Source: a virus. From it: 64,000 nt of DNA. Position numbers and translations under genes: made by a program. The stretch lies in the IMG/VR virus record IMGVR_UViG_3300024289_000019, positions 1 to 64,000 of that record. One strand, given 5' to 3'. Shown piece after piece: positions 35,302 to 44,496 of this stretch. Numbering within the stretch: the stretch's first letter is position 1; every line of letters starts with the position of its first letter. Below the pieces are notes generated by a model, which was given only the letters and a program-made list of their open reading frames with translations, made no database searches and had not been told where the DNA came from.

Positions 35302-38300
35302 ATGGGCATGTATAGAAAAACAGATCCAGACACAGCATCTGGTGCAGCCAGTAATTATACAGATTCTGGTAAAAATTGGAGAAAGCATTCAAATTTTTTT
35401 AGAAAAACAAATGATAATGAGACTGCATCTTTAACTGCAGTACCAGGAAGATATACAGATAATACTAGAACTTGGAGAAGAATAAATTCTTTATGGATGT
35501 ATAATTTTTGGTACGATTCATTATCTTGGGGATGGAAAAGAATACATTATAAAAATGCTAACGTACCATATGCAACAACTGCACCAACGCTTAGATACAA
35601 TTCTTATAATGGCAAAATAATAGATACTTATGAAACTGATGCGGTAGCATGGTGGGCATCAGATCCTTACCAGCCTCAATGGGCTCAAATGGGTCCAGGT
35701 CCAGCAGGAATTGGTCAAGATGTATGGTATTTAGACAGCAATGGTAATCAAGTTGGATCATCAACTCCAACATTTTTATGGGGAAAAGATGGGGTATGGT
35801 TTAATTCTTCTACTGCAACAACTGATGGAACAATTGTTTATAATAGCGAATTTGCTACGCCAGAACTTGCTGCATATTCTTATGATGACGAAGGAAACTA
35901 TAATGGCGACAAGTTAAGAAATTCTCAAGCGGTGCTAGAAGCATATGATAGATATTATATTTGGTACAAGGTAAGCAAAAGTCGTACAGTTGGAGGAAAT
36001 ACATTAACTGGACAAGCATTTAGTCAGGCGGTATATATTACCAGACAAGAACCTGTAGTAACATCTTTTGTAATGCAATCTCCAGAAACAGTTGCAGTAG
36101 GTACCGCAAAAACTGTAACATTTAATATTAGAAATGAATGGTGGAGAAAGGCAAGTCAAACACAATCATATATTGAGTGGCACGAACTTGATACACCTAC
36201 ACAAACTCCAACATACTCTACTTTAAAAAAATCAGATTTATTATATCTAACAACAATAACAACAGAAAATTCTACCTCTTTACAAGGATCGTACTCTTAC
36301 ACGCCAGTAGGCGTTGGTAAATACGTGCTTGCTAAACTTGTTGTAAAAAATAGTTATACAGATAAACCTCCAGTAACCGATATAGTTAGAACTCAAATAA
36401 CTTCTGTTGCAACTGCAGCAACAAGTGGTCCATTTACAATTAGTGGTGTAACTAAAAATTATCCATCTTATGATTCCACTTATGGATACCAAAGATCTGT
36501 ATCTGTTAACATAGGTCAATCTGCAAATGCAACAAAATATGAAGTACAGATAGAAGGGCAATATCCGTTTGATGGTAGCGGGTATGGAGGAGGATCCTAT
36601 TCCACATGGACTGTTTTACAAAGTTATGCTAGTGCTCCTTATGTAAACGAGTCTAGTCGTTCTGGAGGAATATTAACATATTCAAAAAATGTTGCAGATT
36701 ATCAATTTTATAGGGTTACAGTAAGAGCAAGTGTTGACGGAAATAGTGCTACTTATGCATATAGTAATAATGGAACAAGTAGTACTCCATCTTATGTTTA
36801 TGCAGAAGGATTTGGCCCATCTACACCTTATATTTCAAACATAACCACCAGTTCTAATACAATTGGAACATACATTAATTTTGATGTAAGTTTATCAAGT
36901 GAGGGAAGTAATAGATTATCTTATTGGCAATACTCAATGGATGGCGGATATAGCTGGAATACCCCAAGCGGTTATGATTACATAGCGTTTAATGGAGCAA
37001 GGTTTTATGTGTCTTCTGGAACATATTATTCTTTTATGATTAGGGCAAATAATATGGATGGATTTACATCTTCATCTAGTAATCAGCTTTCAATAACATC
37101 TTTTCAAAAACCAGGAGACCCTACAAATGTTGTTTTCCATACGTACAACAATTATGAAGGAACAATATACTTTACGACTGGAAGTAATACTCAATCAGTT
37201 CAGTACTATTTAGATTATGAATCTGGACTACAATATGAAAGCAAAGATACTTATATAAATATTGGTTCTAACGATTATGGAAGTATGACAATTTCTGGAA
37301 TGTCTTCTCTTAGCAGATCTTATACGCCGTACCTTCTTGCTTATTCTGGTACAAATAAAACTGGTGGACAAGGAAACTCTTTATCATATTCACCTAGATC
37401 TTTAAATGGTACAAATAAACCAACGGCAACTTTTAGTGGTACTCCTACAGTTTCTAATCAAAGGACCGTAACAGCTTCTTGGACGGGCGGAGGAGCAGCA
37501 AACGAATATTATGTTCAGCTTTATGATTACTATGGAGGTTATGTTGTAGCCTCAACAACCACAACTTCAACTTCAGCATCTTTTGGACCATCAGATGGAA
37601 CCGATTATGCAAAAACATATTATTTCTTTATTACGCCAAGATATAGATATGCTGGAAGCATTTATACTGATGGACAACCAGCGGCGTCTAGTAACGTTAC
37701 AACATATGCAAATTTGACTGCTCCCACAATTACTGATGTTCAAACATCTGATGGTAATAATTGGACAATTACTGTAAGTGGTGGAGGGCCATACTATCAA
37801 GTTTATTGGTTATCATCAACCCCTGGCCCATCAAATACACTAACCAATTATGATGCCGCAAGTACATCTACTACAATTTCTGAAACTTATTCAACTACAG
37901 GAAGCGTTTATTGGTGGGCCAGATCTTCTACAGAAAATAGAGGAAATACAACAACTAGTGGTAATGCAACAATTGGAACATTTTCAGACTGGTCTTCATA
38001 TTATTTGGCGCATCAAGTTACGTATAATTATAATGGCGGGTCTGGAAGTACTTCTAGAGCAACAGTAAAAGATTCAACATACACACAATTACCAACCCCA
38101 AATAATAGATCAGGATATACATTTAATGGCTGGTATACAGCATCTTCAGGAGGCACCTATCTTGGAGGAAGTGGAAGTTATGTATATATAACTTCAACCC
38201 AAACAATATATGCCCAATGGACTTTAAACCTTTCTTCTCCAACAATTTCAAGTGTTACTTTTAATTCATCTAATAATACATGGACTGTTAATTATTCTGG

Positions 38301-39612
38301 AGGATCTGGTCCATACTATCACATATGGTATCAAACAACTTCATCAACAACTACAGTGCCATCTTTATCTGGTACTAAAAATAGTGTTGCAGATCAAACT
38401 TCTAGCTCTGCTTCTTCAACAGATAAAGTTTTGTCTCCATCAGCTGGATACGCATATTATTGGTGGGTGAGATCATCAACTACGTTAAATGGAACTGGTG
38501 ATGGAGTTGTAAGCGATTGGAATGGTCCAGTAACAATGTCCCCAATGAATACATCTGCCCCTACATTATCTGGAACAACAAAAGTTGGACAGACACTCAC
38601 ATTTGGTGTTGGCTCGTGGGTTAATGCTACGTATTACGATCTTGAATTATATAGAGGAACCGCAGGAGTTATTACGTCTGAAACACAGTCAAAAGATGCT
38701 GGAAATTCAACAAGCAGCACTTATGTTATTCCTTCTTCAGATTTTACAGATCCCAATAATAGAAAGTATTATAGATCGTTTGCTAAAGGATTTAATCCAT
38801 CATATACAAACACCTCATTTGTTGCTGGTACTGAACTTGGACCACTTGTAAACCTTACCTTGTATACAATTTCATTTGATAGCAAGGGTGGTTCTGCTGT
38901 ATCTGATTTAACTCAGTCTACAGAAGGTGGGTCAATTGCAAAGCCATCAGATCCAACATTGAGTGGTCAAAATTTTGGTGGCTGGTCTACAACCAATGGC
39001 GGTACCACAGCGGTATCTTGGCCAAGAACTCCATCCTCAAATGAAACACTATATGCTATTTGGACTTCAGCAGCATCATATTCTATTACATATAATGGAA
39101 ATGGAAACACTGGTGGAAGTACTACAGCAACAACTGGTAATGGTTCTGTTACTGTAAGAGCAAACGGGTTTACGAGAACAAATTGTACATTTTCAAGTTG
39201 GAATACTTCAGCGGATGGTAGTGGAACAACCTACTCACCTAATGATAGTTATAATTTAACAGCCAACGTTACCTTCTATGCTATCTGGACTGCTGTTACA
39301 AACTCAGCTACTGCACCTACTGGATTTAAATTTGATGGAAATAACCTTCCAACTTCGGGAAGAAAACGATGGTCTTGGACTGGTGTTGGAACAGTTACTG
39401 GTGGAACAGCAACTGGTATTAGGGTACAGATAAGTTCAACAAGTTCTACTTCTGGATTTTCCATAGCAACTGGCTCACCACTCGCTCTAACTGCAAGATC
39501 TTATGATATTGCAGTTAGCCCAGTTACCAGTGCCAGATGGTTAAGAATAGCAATGGAGTATACTGATGGTCTTGGAGTAACTAGGGTTGGAACATATACA
39601 AGTGCACTATAA
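35302..39612 (+). CDS. large tail fibre with InlB-type repeats
   Basis: 1436 residues. The Trp-rich N-terminus (1-110, NWRKHSNFF, TWRRINSLW, SLSWGWKRI) probably anchors it. The middle is a chain of fibronectin/Ig-like units. Three Listeria-Bacteroides (InlB B) repeats follow: about 904-970 (GYTFNGWYTASSGG, then QTIYAQWT), 1186-1255 (NFGGWSTTNGG, ETLYAIWT) and 1258-1330 (TFSSWNTSADGSG, VTFYAIWT). The C-terminal 100 residues are a further beta domain. Such repeats are common in surface adhesins. Likely the long adsorption fibre. Confidence 0.78.
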   Translation: MGMYRKTDPDTASGAASNYTDSGKNWRKHSNFFRKTNDNETASLTAVPGRYTDNTRTWRRINSLWMYNFWYDSLSWGWKRIHYKNANVPYATTAPTLRYNSYNGKIIDTYETDAVAWWASDPYQPQWAQMGPGPAGIGQDVWYLDSNGNQVGSSTPTFLWGKDGVWFNSSTATTDGTIVYNSEFATPELAAYSYDDEGNYNGDKLRNSQAVLEAYDRYYIWYKVSKSRTVGGNTLTGQAFSQAVYITRQEPVVTSFVMQSPETVAVGTAKTVTFNIRNEWWRKASQTQSYIEWHELDTPTQTPTYSTLKKSDLLYLTTITTENSTSLQGSYSYTPVGVGKYVLAKLVVKNSYTDKPPVTDIVRTQITSVATAATSGPFTISGVTKNYPSYDSTYGYQRSVSVNIGQSANATKYEVQIEGQYPFDGSGYGGGSYSTWTVLQSYASAPYVNESSRSGGILTYSKNVADYQFYRVTVRASVDGNSATYAYSNNGTSSTPSYVYAEGFGPSTPYISNITTSSNTIGTYINFDVSLSSEGSNRLSYWQYSMDGGYSWNTPSGYDYIAFNGARFYVSSGTYYSFMIRANNMDGFTSSSSNQLSITSFQKPGDPTNVVFHTYNNYEGTIYFTTGSNTQSVQYYLDYESGLQYESKDTYINIGSNDYGSMTISGMSSLSRSYTPYLLAYSGTNKTGGQGNSLSYSPRSLNGTNKPTATFSGTPTVSNQRTVTASWTGGGAANEYYVQLYDYYGGYVVASTTTTSTSASFGPSDGTDYAKTYYFFITPRYRYAGSIYTDGQPAASSNVTTYANLTAPTITDVQTSDGNNWTITVSGGGPYYQVYWLSSTPGPSNTLTNYDAASTSTTISETYSTTGSVYWWARSSTENRGNTTTSGNATIGTFSDWSSYYLAHQVTYNYNGGSGSTSRATVKDSTYTQLPTPNNRSGYTFNGWYTASSGGTYLGGSGSYVYITSTQTIYAQWTLNLSSPTISSVTFNSSNNTWTVNYSGGSGPYYHIWYQTTSSTTTVPSLSGTKNSVADQTSSSASSTDKVLSPSAGYAYYWWVRSSTTLNGTGDGVVSDWNGPVTMSPMNTSAPTLSGTTKVGQTLTFGVGSWVNATYYDLELYRGTAGVITSETQSKDAGNSTSSTYVIPSSDFTDPNNRKYYRSFAKGFNPSYTNTSFVAGTELGPLVNLTLYTISFDSKGGSAVSDLTQSTEGGSIAKPSDPTLSGQNFGGWSTTNGGTTAVSWPRTPSSNETLYAIWTSAASYSITYNGNGNTGGSTTATTGNGSVTVRANGFTRTNCTFSSWNTSADGSGTTYSPNDSYNLTANVTFYAIWTAVTNSATAPTGFKFDGNNLPTSGRKRWSWTGVGTVTGGTATGIRVQISSTSSTSGFSIATGSPLALTARSYDIAVSPVTSARWLRIAMEYTDGLGVTRVGTYTSAL

Positions 39613-39621
39613 GGAGAAAAT

Positions 39622-39834
39622 ATGATAACAAAAGATGATAAAATACAAATTGTGAATAATAAAATAAGCATACTTGAGGGTGTGATTTATAATTTAGACA
39701 TTGAGATGGCTGCAGAATCAGCCAAATCTAATCCAAATAATGAACATATTGAAAATCTTTTATCTGAAAAAAACGACAATTTACTAGCGTTAAACGCTAT
39801 TAATGAGATCCTAGACATTCTAGTTTTAGAATGA
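39622..39834 (+). CDS. small coiled-coil protein, copy 1
   Basis: 70 residues, all helical. Paralogue of the 39857-40087 product (shared ILEGVIYNLDIEM versus SLEYNIYGLELDL, and a later NAIN/NAKR helix). AAGGAG precedes the ATG. Function unknown; it follows the big fibre, so it may be a helper or a small structural part. Confidence 0.65.
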   Translation: MITKDDKIQIVNNKISILEGVIYNLDIEMAAESAKSNPNNEHIENLLSEKNDNLLALNAINEILDILVLE

Positions 39835-39840
39835 TATAAT
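39832..39840 (+). promoter_or_regulatory. extended -10 inside the coiled-coil pair
   Basis: TGATATAAT overlaps the first copy's stop codon and lies 16 bases before the ATG at 39857, with AAAGGAGG between. Confidence 0.55.
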
Positions 39841-39856
39841 ATGAAAGGAGGAAACA

Positions 39857-40087
39857 ATGACAGAAACAACAGAAACACTGCTTACCACTGAGGATAAGCA
39901 TGCTATTTTAAATCAACATATTAAAAGCCTAGAATATAATATATATGGTCTTGAGCTTGACCTTATGGTTGAGAATGCTGGAACACCAGATCCAGATAGA
40001 GTTACATCTATTAATGCACAGATATCAACTGCTAATGCAAAAAGAGATGTACTGGTTGCAGAACGAGCAGAAGTATTAGGATTGTAG
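39857..40087 (+). CDS. small coiled-coil protein, copy 2
   Basis: 76 residues, two helices. Homologous to copy 1, with AAAGGAGG before the ATG and its own predicted promoter. Function unknown. Confidence 0.65.
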   Translation: MTETTETLLTTEDKHAILNQHIKSLEYNIYGLELDLMVENAGTPDPDRVTSINAQISTANAKRDVLVAERAEVLGL

Positions 40088-40093
40088 GATACA

Positions 40094-40282
40094 ATGGCTG
40101 AAAAAGCAGAATTAATAATTACAGCACTGCAACAAAGAATGGGTGAAATAGTAGCAAACTATGAAACTCAAATTGCAGTATTGAGAGCAGAAATAACTAT
40201 TCTTATGGAGCAGTCAAAGAAGCAGGATGCCCTTGCGGAATATGCAAATTCATTAGAAGAAAAAATTAGTGGGGTAGAGTAA
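40094..40282 (+). CDS. small coiled-coil protein, 62 aa
   Basis: One long heptad-like helix (residues 5-58, MGEIVANYETQIAVLRAEI). Six bases behind copy 2. It could be a membrane-free chaperone or a fibre helper; the sequence gives no more. Confidence 0.6.
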   Translation: MAEKAELIITALQQRMGEIVANYETQIAVLRAEITILMEQSKKQDALAEYANSLEEKISGVE

Positions 40283-40283
40283 A

Positions 40284-40718
40284 ATGGCAGATACAAGTTT
40301 TAATTTTGAAGATGGGGCACCAATTTCTGCTTCAGAGTTAAGAAAACTTGTCGAGTATATTAACAAGGTAAATGCACAGGCCATATCCTTGCCAAGTCAG
40401 TTTGGTACTTTAGCTGATAAAGCTATTGCACAAAAAATGACTGCTGGATCTGTTTCTGTTCCAAGCCTAAGTTTAACGGCAGCAAAAGAAGTGCCAATTG
40501 TATTTACCCCACCACTTACTTCGGTTCCAGCAGGAGTCCAATTAACTGTAGAGACAAGTTCTGTTGACTCAGAAATAATTGTTTTTTTGAAAGCAAATAC
40601 TGCAACTTCTACAGGATGCACTGCAGTTTTAACCAGAGCCGCTAACGCTATTGGAAAATCTATAACAAGCCCAGGTTCTGTAAAAATACATTATTTTGCC
40701 ATAGCAAAATCTTCTTGA
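40284..40718 (+). CDS. small structural-like protein, 144 aa
   Basis: Residues 1-35 include DGAPISASELRKLVEYINKV, a short helix arm like N-terminal anchors of fibres. Residues 55-144 form a beta sandwich ending in SVKIHYFAIAKSS. Last gene of the tail block. The next promoter's -35 overlaps its stop codon. Confidence 0.6.
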   Translation: MADTSFNFEDGAPISASELRKLVEYINKVNAQAISLPSQFGTLADKAIAQKMTAGSVSVPSLSLTAAKEVPIVFTPPLTSVPAGVQLTVETSSVDSEIIVFLKANTATSTGCTAVLTRAANAIGKSITSPGSVKIHYFAIAKSS

Positions 40719-40742
40719 CAAAATATAAAGTAATAGTAAAAT
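40715..40742 (+). promoter_or_regulatory. promoter of the replication block
   Basis: TTGACA at 40715-40720, 16 bases, TAAAAT at 40737-40742. The -35 overlaps the stop of the last tail gene. The predicted start is near 40749, directly before a stem-loop. Confidence 0.6.
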
Positions 40743-40751
40743 TATACAACC

Positions 40752-40774
40752 AAAGTCACTGACGTGACTTTTTT
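40752..40774 (+). terminator. stem-loop with T-run between tail and replication blocks
   Basis: AAAGTCAC (40752-40759), loop TGAC, GTGACTTT (40764-40771), ending in six T (40769-40774). It has the form of an intrinsic terminator for the tail operon. It also lies within the first bases of the transcript from the promoter at 40715, so it could act as an attenuator or a 5' hairpin. Confidence 0.7.
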
Positions 40775-40789
40775 CATGTTAGGATTTAA

Positions 40790-41590
40790 ATGACAAATGA
40801 TTTAAAATGGATGCTGTCGTCAGACCAGCAGTTCCCTTATCAAGATGATAAGATGATTGAATTATGGTTTAAGGTTTTAAAATGGTTTAAGCCAGATGTA
40901 GTAGACTATTTAGGTGACACAGACGATCAGGCATGCTATAGCAAATATACTGAAGGTCGTTCAGCAGAGTTTTTAAATCTTCACAAAACAGACAGCGCTG
41001 ACCTTATTGTTCCTATGATGAGACACGAAGCTAAAGGTGCAAGAGATTTTTATGCTAAGACTCGTGAGATGCTTCCAGACGCACAATTATTTTCTGCATT
41101 AGGAAACCATGACATACGTATCTTTGATTATATAGATAAAAAACTTCCAGAGTATGCAGCACAAGTAACACCAGAAGCGCTATGGTCTTTGGATTCATTA
41201 GGGTATGAATATATTTATTATAACGAACTCCCTAAGCGCCGTTTTGGCGATATACATGTTCATCATGGAATTTCTATTGCCGCAACTGGGTCAGTTCGCA
41301 AGGATATGGAAGATCTTCAAGTTTCATTAATACGTGGTCATTCACATAGAATTGCATCACATTTAGTTACATATGAATTAAGAAACAATGGAGAAGGAGA
41401 AACTCTTCGTGGTTATGAAATTGGACATATGTGTGATGAAAAGGGTCCAGGCATGAAGTATACCCAACATCACGATTGGCAAAAAGGATTTGCAATTGCA
41501 CATATTGTCAACGATTATCCTCATATTCAAATGATTCACGTAGCACCAGATTATTCATGTGTTGTAGATGGGAAAGTATTTAAACTATGA
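40790..41590 (+). CDS. calcineurin-like metallophosphoesterase
   Basis: 266 residues. Metal-binding motifs in order: SSDQQ (Asp12), YLGDTDD (Asp43), ALGNHD (Asn106, His107), HVHHG and RGHSHR. This is the metallophosphoesterase fold. Substrate could be DNA ends, nucleotides or proteins; phage members often lie next to replication genes. AGGA lies six bases before the ATG. Stop overlaps the next start (ATGATG). Confidence 0.85.
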   Translation: MTNDLKWMLSSDQQFPYQDDKMIELWFKVLKWFKPDVVDYLGDTDDQACYSKYTEGRSAEFLNLHKTDSADLIVPMMRHEAKGARDFYAKTREMLPDAQLFSALGNHDIRIFDYIDKKLPEYAAQVTPEALWSLDSLGYEYIYYNELPKRRFGDIHVHHGISIAATGSVRKDMEDLQVSLIRGHSHRIASHLVTYELRNNGEGETLRGYEIGHMCDEKGPGMKYTQHHDWQKGFAIAHIVNDYPHIQMIHVAPDYSCVVDGKVFKL

Positions 41591-41775
41591 TGCATTGTAG
41601 AAGATGTGGCGGACGAGTTTTTATAGATAGAGTCTTTTCACAAAAACTACATATTGAATTGTATTGTCTGCTTTGTGGAAGACGTTGGATGATTAATAAA
41701 GAAATGAGTATATTTGGAAGATGGCTAGACGAAAAAGAGCTAGAACAAAGAAAAACTTTCGGTATTTCTTCTTAA
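41587..41775 (+). CDS. small zinc-ribbon protein
   Basis: 62 residues. CRRCGG at 4-9 and CLLCGR at 28-33 (approximate) form a four-cysteine ribbon. A second ATG follows directly at 41590, so the exact start is uncertain. Probable nucleic acid or protein binding. Overlaps the next gene by 55 bases. Confidence 0.65.
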   Translation: MMHCRRCGGRVFIDRVFSQKLHIELYCLLCGRRWMINKEMSIFGRWLDEKELEQRKTFGISS

Positions 41776-42209
41776 ATGAAAAATTACATAAAGTTTTAAA
41801 ATCTTCTAGAGTAAAAGATCAGATCATTGCCTGGTCTTATTTAGATAAAAAAAGAGTTTTATACTCATATGCTGAAGTAATCAAATATATGGAAAGAGCG
41901 TATTCTCTTAAAGAAGTGTGCTTTATTTTAGATAAACATGTTGTAACTGTAAAAGACTATATTGGTGAAGGCAAAATTAGACAGCCACAAAAAATATATC
42001 CTATAGGAAATTCTGAAAGCACAAAATGGTCTCAATATATGTTTAATCAAAAAGACATATTAGAGTTACATGATTACATATTGAGCAGCGGTAGAAATAC
42101 TGAGAACCTGCCAACAAAAACTGAATTACTGGCCTTGCTAAATCATAATGTCATATTGTATACTAAGACATCCGAAGGCACCTTTGTCCCAGTATGGAAA
42201 GCAGAATGA
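41721..42209 (+). CDS. helix-turn-helix DNA-binding protein
   Basis: 162 residues with a strongly basic start (ARRKRARTKK). SLKEVCFILDKHVVTVKDYI near residues 58-78 is an excisionase/MerR-like helix-turn-helix, followed by a GEGKIRQPQ wing. Could be a transcription regulator or a replication-origin binder. The start is the only reasonable ATG; its ribosome site is weak and it overlaps the zinc-ribbon gene by 55 bases, so translational coupling is likely. Confidence 0.65.
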   Translation: MARRKRARTKKNFRYFFLNEKLHKVLKSSRVKDQIIAWSYLDKKRVLYSYAEVIKYMERAYSLKEVCFILDKHVVTVKDYIGEGKIRQPQKIYPIGNSESTKWSQYMFNQKDILELHDYILSSGRNTENLPTKTELLALLNHNVILYTKTSEGTFVPVWKAE

Positions 42210-42499
42210 GAAAAAAACAAGAAGAAGAATTTGAAAAGCTTGACAGTTCTACGGCTTTTACTAGAATTGCAGGCAACCTAGATCTTGCATCTATGCATGC
42301 AAATAAAAAGAAAGATGTGCAAGGGCTAATCACAGTCGCAGTTGCTTGGATGCAATTTTCTGATTTTATTGCTAATGGAGAGATGCCAAAAAAGAAATTT
42401 ACAATAGGATTTGGACCAGAAGAGGAGGAGCAAGATGAAAGACCAATCAACCGTCGTAAAGGTAGATCTTCAATTCACAAGAAATCTAGGGAACTATGA
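42206..42499 (+). CDS. hypothetical protein, 97 aa
   Basis: Start at 42206 gives an ATGA overlap with the HTH gene; an in-frame ATG at 42194 is also possible. Helical, with acidic EEEEQDERP and basic C-terminal parts. No known family. Overlaps the next gene by 65 bases. Confidence 0.6.
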   Translation: MRKKQEEEFEKLDSSTAFTRIAGNLDLASMHANKKKDVQGLITVAVAWMQFSDFIANGEMPKKKFTIGFGPEEEEQDERPINRRKGRSSIHKKSREL

Positions 42500-42659
42500 A
42501 AGTATTAAGATTGGTATAGGCGTAGAAGATATTGTTCGTGACGGCGAAAATGTTGATTCTGCCACAAATAGAGTTTATAAATTTGTTGAAGATAAATTAA
42601 TTCAAAAAGCTTCCGAGATAGAAGAGGAATTGAAAGTTGGCAAGCAAGGAAAACAGTAA
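42435..42659 (+). CDS. hypothetical protein, 74 aa
   Basis: ATG at 42435 chosen for AGGAGG six bases upstream, rather than 42411. Beta strands (KVDLQFTRNLGNYESIKIGIGV) followed by a helix (NRVYKFVEDKLIQKASEIEEEL). It resembles small phage proteins of unknown role in replication operons. Confidence 0.62.
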   Translation: MKDQSTVVKVDLQFTRNLGNYESIKIGIGVEDIVRDGENVDSATNRVYKFVEDKLIQKASEIEEELKVGKQGKQ

Positions 42660-43014
42660 ACAGGCTCACGCTCTGCTTACACATTATATTTATTTGTTTA
42701 AGGATAAATATAATCGTGACCCAATTTTAAATAGGTATAGAGAAAAATGGGGTATGCAAGACGTTATAGATACTGTTGGATATGAACGTGCCAAAGATTT
42801 GATAGAATATTATTTTACTTTTAATAGATATAATCATCCCTTACAATGGTTTTTTTATAATTTTGATAAATTAGATAAGCTTTGGAAAGATATAGAGGAT
42901 GACAAAGTGCATAGAGATATGCTAAGATTAAAGACCAAAGAAATGGTGGAAGAGAGAGAAAGGCGGTTAGATGAACACGGAAGCAACGCTGATATCAGCA
43001 GTATGCAAAAATAA
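42637..43014 (+). CDS. hypothetical protein upstream of the helicase
   Basis: 125 residues from TTG 42637, overlapping the previous gene. Helical, rich in aromatic residues (HYIYLFKDKYNRDPILNRYREKWG; WFFYNFDKLDKLW). It overlaps the helicase gene by 44 bases. The position fits a helicase loader or replisome adaptor, but no family is recognised. Confidence 0.6.
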   Translation: MASKENSKQAHALLTHYIYLFKDKYNRDPILNRYREKWGMQDVIDTVGYERAKDLIEYYFTFNRYNHPLQWFFYNFDKLDKLWKDIEDDKVHRDMLRLKTKEMVEERERRLDEHGSNADISSMQK

Positions 43015-44197
43015 AGATATAGCCACTTTACTTGCCGATAATGTTGACGATTTATTTACCTCCCATAAAGATGTTTGGGAAGGCTTAAAGTCTTATTATT
43101 ATAAATTTAAAGCAGTTCCAGATATCGGAATCCTTACGGATAGGTTCAGAGACTTTGACCCATCAGAGGTTAAAGGTGAAACTGGATATTATTTAGACCA
43201 ACTTAAAGCAGAATATCTTTCTAGCAAATTAAAGGGCATTATATTACGTGGAGGGTCTGCGTTAAAAGAAGATGCTCCTTCTAGAATTATTGCTAATATG
43301 CAAGCGGAGCTTGCAAGCCTTTCTAAATTTACTAGCAACGTAAGAGATTTAGATGTTACCGATTTTGAATCTGCAGAAAAATATTTTGAGCAAGTCAGAA
43401 AACGTTCTGGCATTATGGGTGGAAGTCCAGGAATTCCTACTGGCTTTAAAGCAATTGATACAGCATATGCAACTGGAATGGCTCCAGGACATTTAATTGT
43501 TGCTATTGGTTGGCCAGGTAGAGGAAAGACTTGGTTTACTTCCTACCTTGCATGCAAAGCATGGGAACAAGGTTTTAAACCCATGATTATATCTCTTGAA
43601 ATGTCTCCAGAAGATATGCGTAATCGTATTTACACAATGATGGGATCTGGATTGTTTAAGGCAAGTGATTTTTCTAGAGGCGATGTAAATGTTGATGACT
43701 TCAGGTCCTGGAGTAAAAAGAATTTTGAAAACAAGAATGGTTTCATACTTGTTTCAAATGAAGGAATGGGTTCGGTAAATGCAAATACTGTTCAAGCTAA
43801 AATTGACCAGCATAAACCAGATATTGTAATCCTTGATTACCACCAGTTGTTTGCTGATACAAAAGGAAGCACTGGGGCTACTGAGAGAAATATGAACGTT
43901 TCTCGTGAATTTAAAATGTTGGCAATGAACAATAATATTCCTATTATTGACATTACCGCTGCAACTATGGATGATGTATCAGATCAAGACAATCCGCCTA
44001 TGCTGTCACAAGTGGCATGGTCAAAAGCTATTGAGTATGATGCTGATATGGCAATAGCCATTCATAAATATAATGACACAAACATGATTGAAATTGTGTC
44101 CAGAAAGAACCGCCACGGCAGCGACTTTGGCTTCTATTTGGACTGGGATATTAATAGGGGTATAATTAAGGAGATATATGAAAATATACCTAAATGA
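42971..44197 (+). CDS. replicative DNA helicase, DnaB type
   Basis: 408 residues. Residues 1-130 match a short DnaB N-terminal helical domain (TEATLISAVCKNKDIATLLADN). Residues 155-405 are the RecA-like motor: GWPGRGKTW with Walker A at 180-187, IISLEMSPEDMRNRI, and DIVILDYHQLF with the Walker B Asp near 289, then SREFKMLAMNNNIPIIDI. Opens the fork ahead of the polymerase and works with the primase two genes later. ATGA overlap with the next gene. Confidence 0.9.
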   Translation: MNTEATLISAVCKNKDIATLLADNVDDLFTSHKDVWEGLKSYYYKFKAVPDIGILTDRFRDFDPSEVKGETGYYLDQLKAEYLSSKLKGIILRGGSALKEDAPSRIIANMQAELASLSKFTSNVRDLDVTDFESAEKYFEQVRKRSGIMGGSPGIPTGFKAIDTAYATGMAPGHLIVAIGWPGRGKTWFTSYLACKAWEQGFKPMIISLEMSPEDMRNRIYTMMGSGLFKASDFSRGDVNVDDFRSWSKKNFENKNGFILVSNEGMGSVNANTVQAKIDQHKPDIVILDYHQLFADTKGSTGATERNMNVSREFKMLAMNNNIPIIDITAATMDDVSDQDNPPMLSQVAWSKAIEYDADMAIAIHKYNDTNMIEIVSRKNRHGSDFGFYLDWDINRGIIKEIYENIPK

Positions 44198-44496
44198 CCC
44201 ATCAACGTATACAACGATTTCAGGTCAGAGCAGAATTCAATAGTGATGCAGATATCATCCGAGTTCGTGCTCAGTACGAGTCACTTCTAATACAGGAAAT
44301 GAGAGACAAAGGATTTGTAAGAGTCCTAGATATTGATCCATCATTTTCAACATCATATGAAAACAACATATGGTCTTTTATATTAACAATGCATAGCGTA
44401 TACGTAGGAAAGAAGAAAGCATGGGAATCAGAGGGAATCTCGCAAGGAAAGTTGATTCCACGAGATACACGTCGTCACACATTAAATCAATTCTAA
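44194..44496 (+). CDS. hypothetical protein between helicase and primase
   Basis: 100 residues, alpha/beta, basic C-terminus. ATGA overlap with helicase and 76-base overlap with primase, so co-translated with both. No family recognised. Confidence 0.65.
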   Translation: MTHQRIQRFQVRAEFNSDADIIRVRAQYESLLIQEMRDKGFVRVLDIDPSFSTSYENNIWSFILTMHSVYVGKKKAWESEGISQGKLIPRDTRRHTLNQF

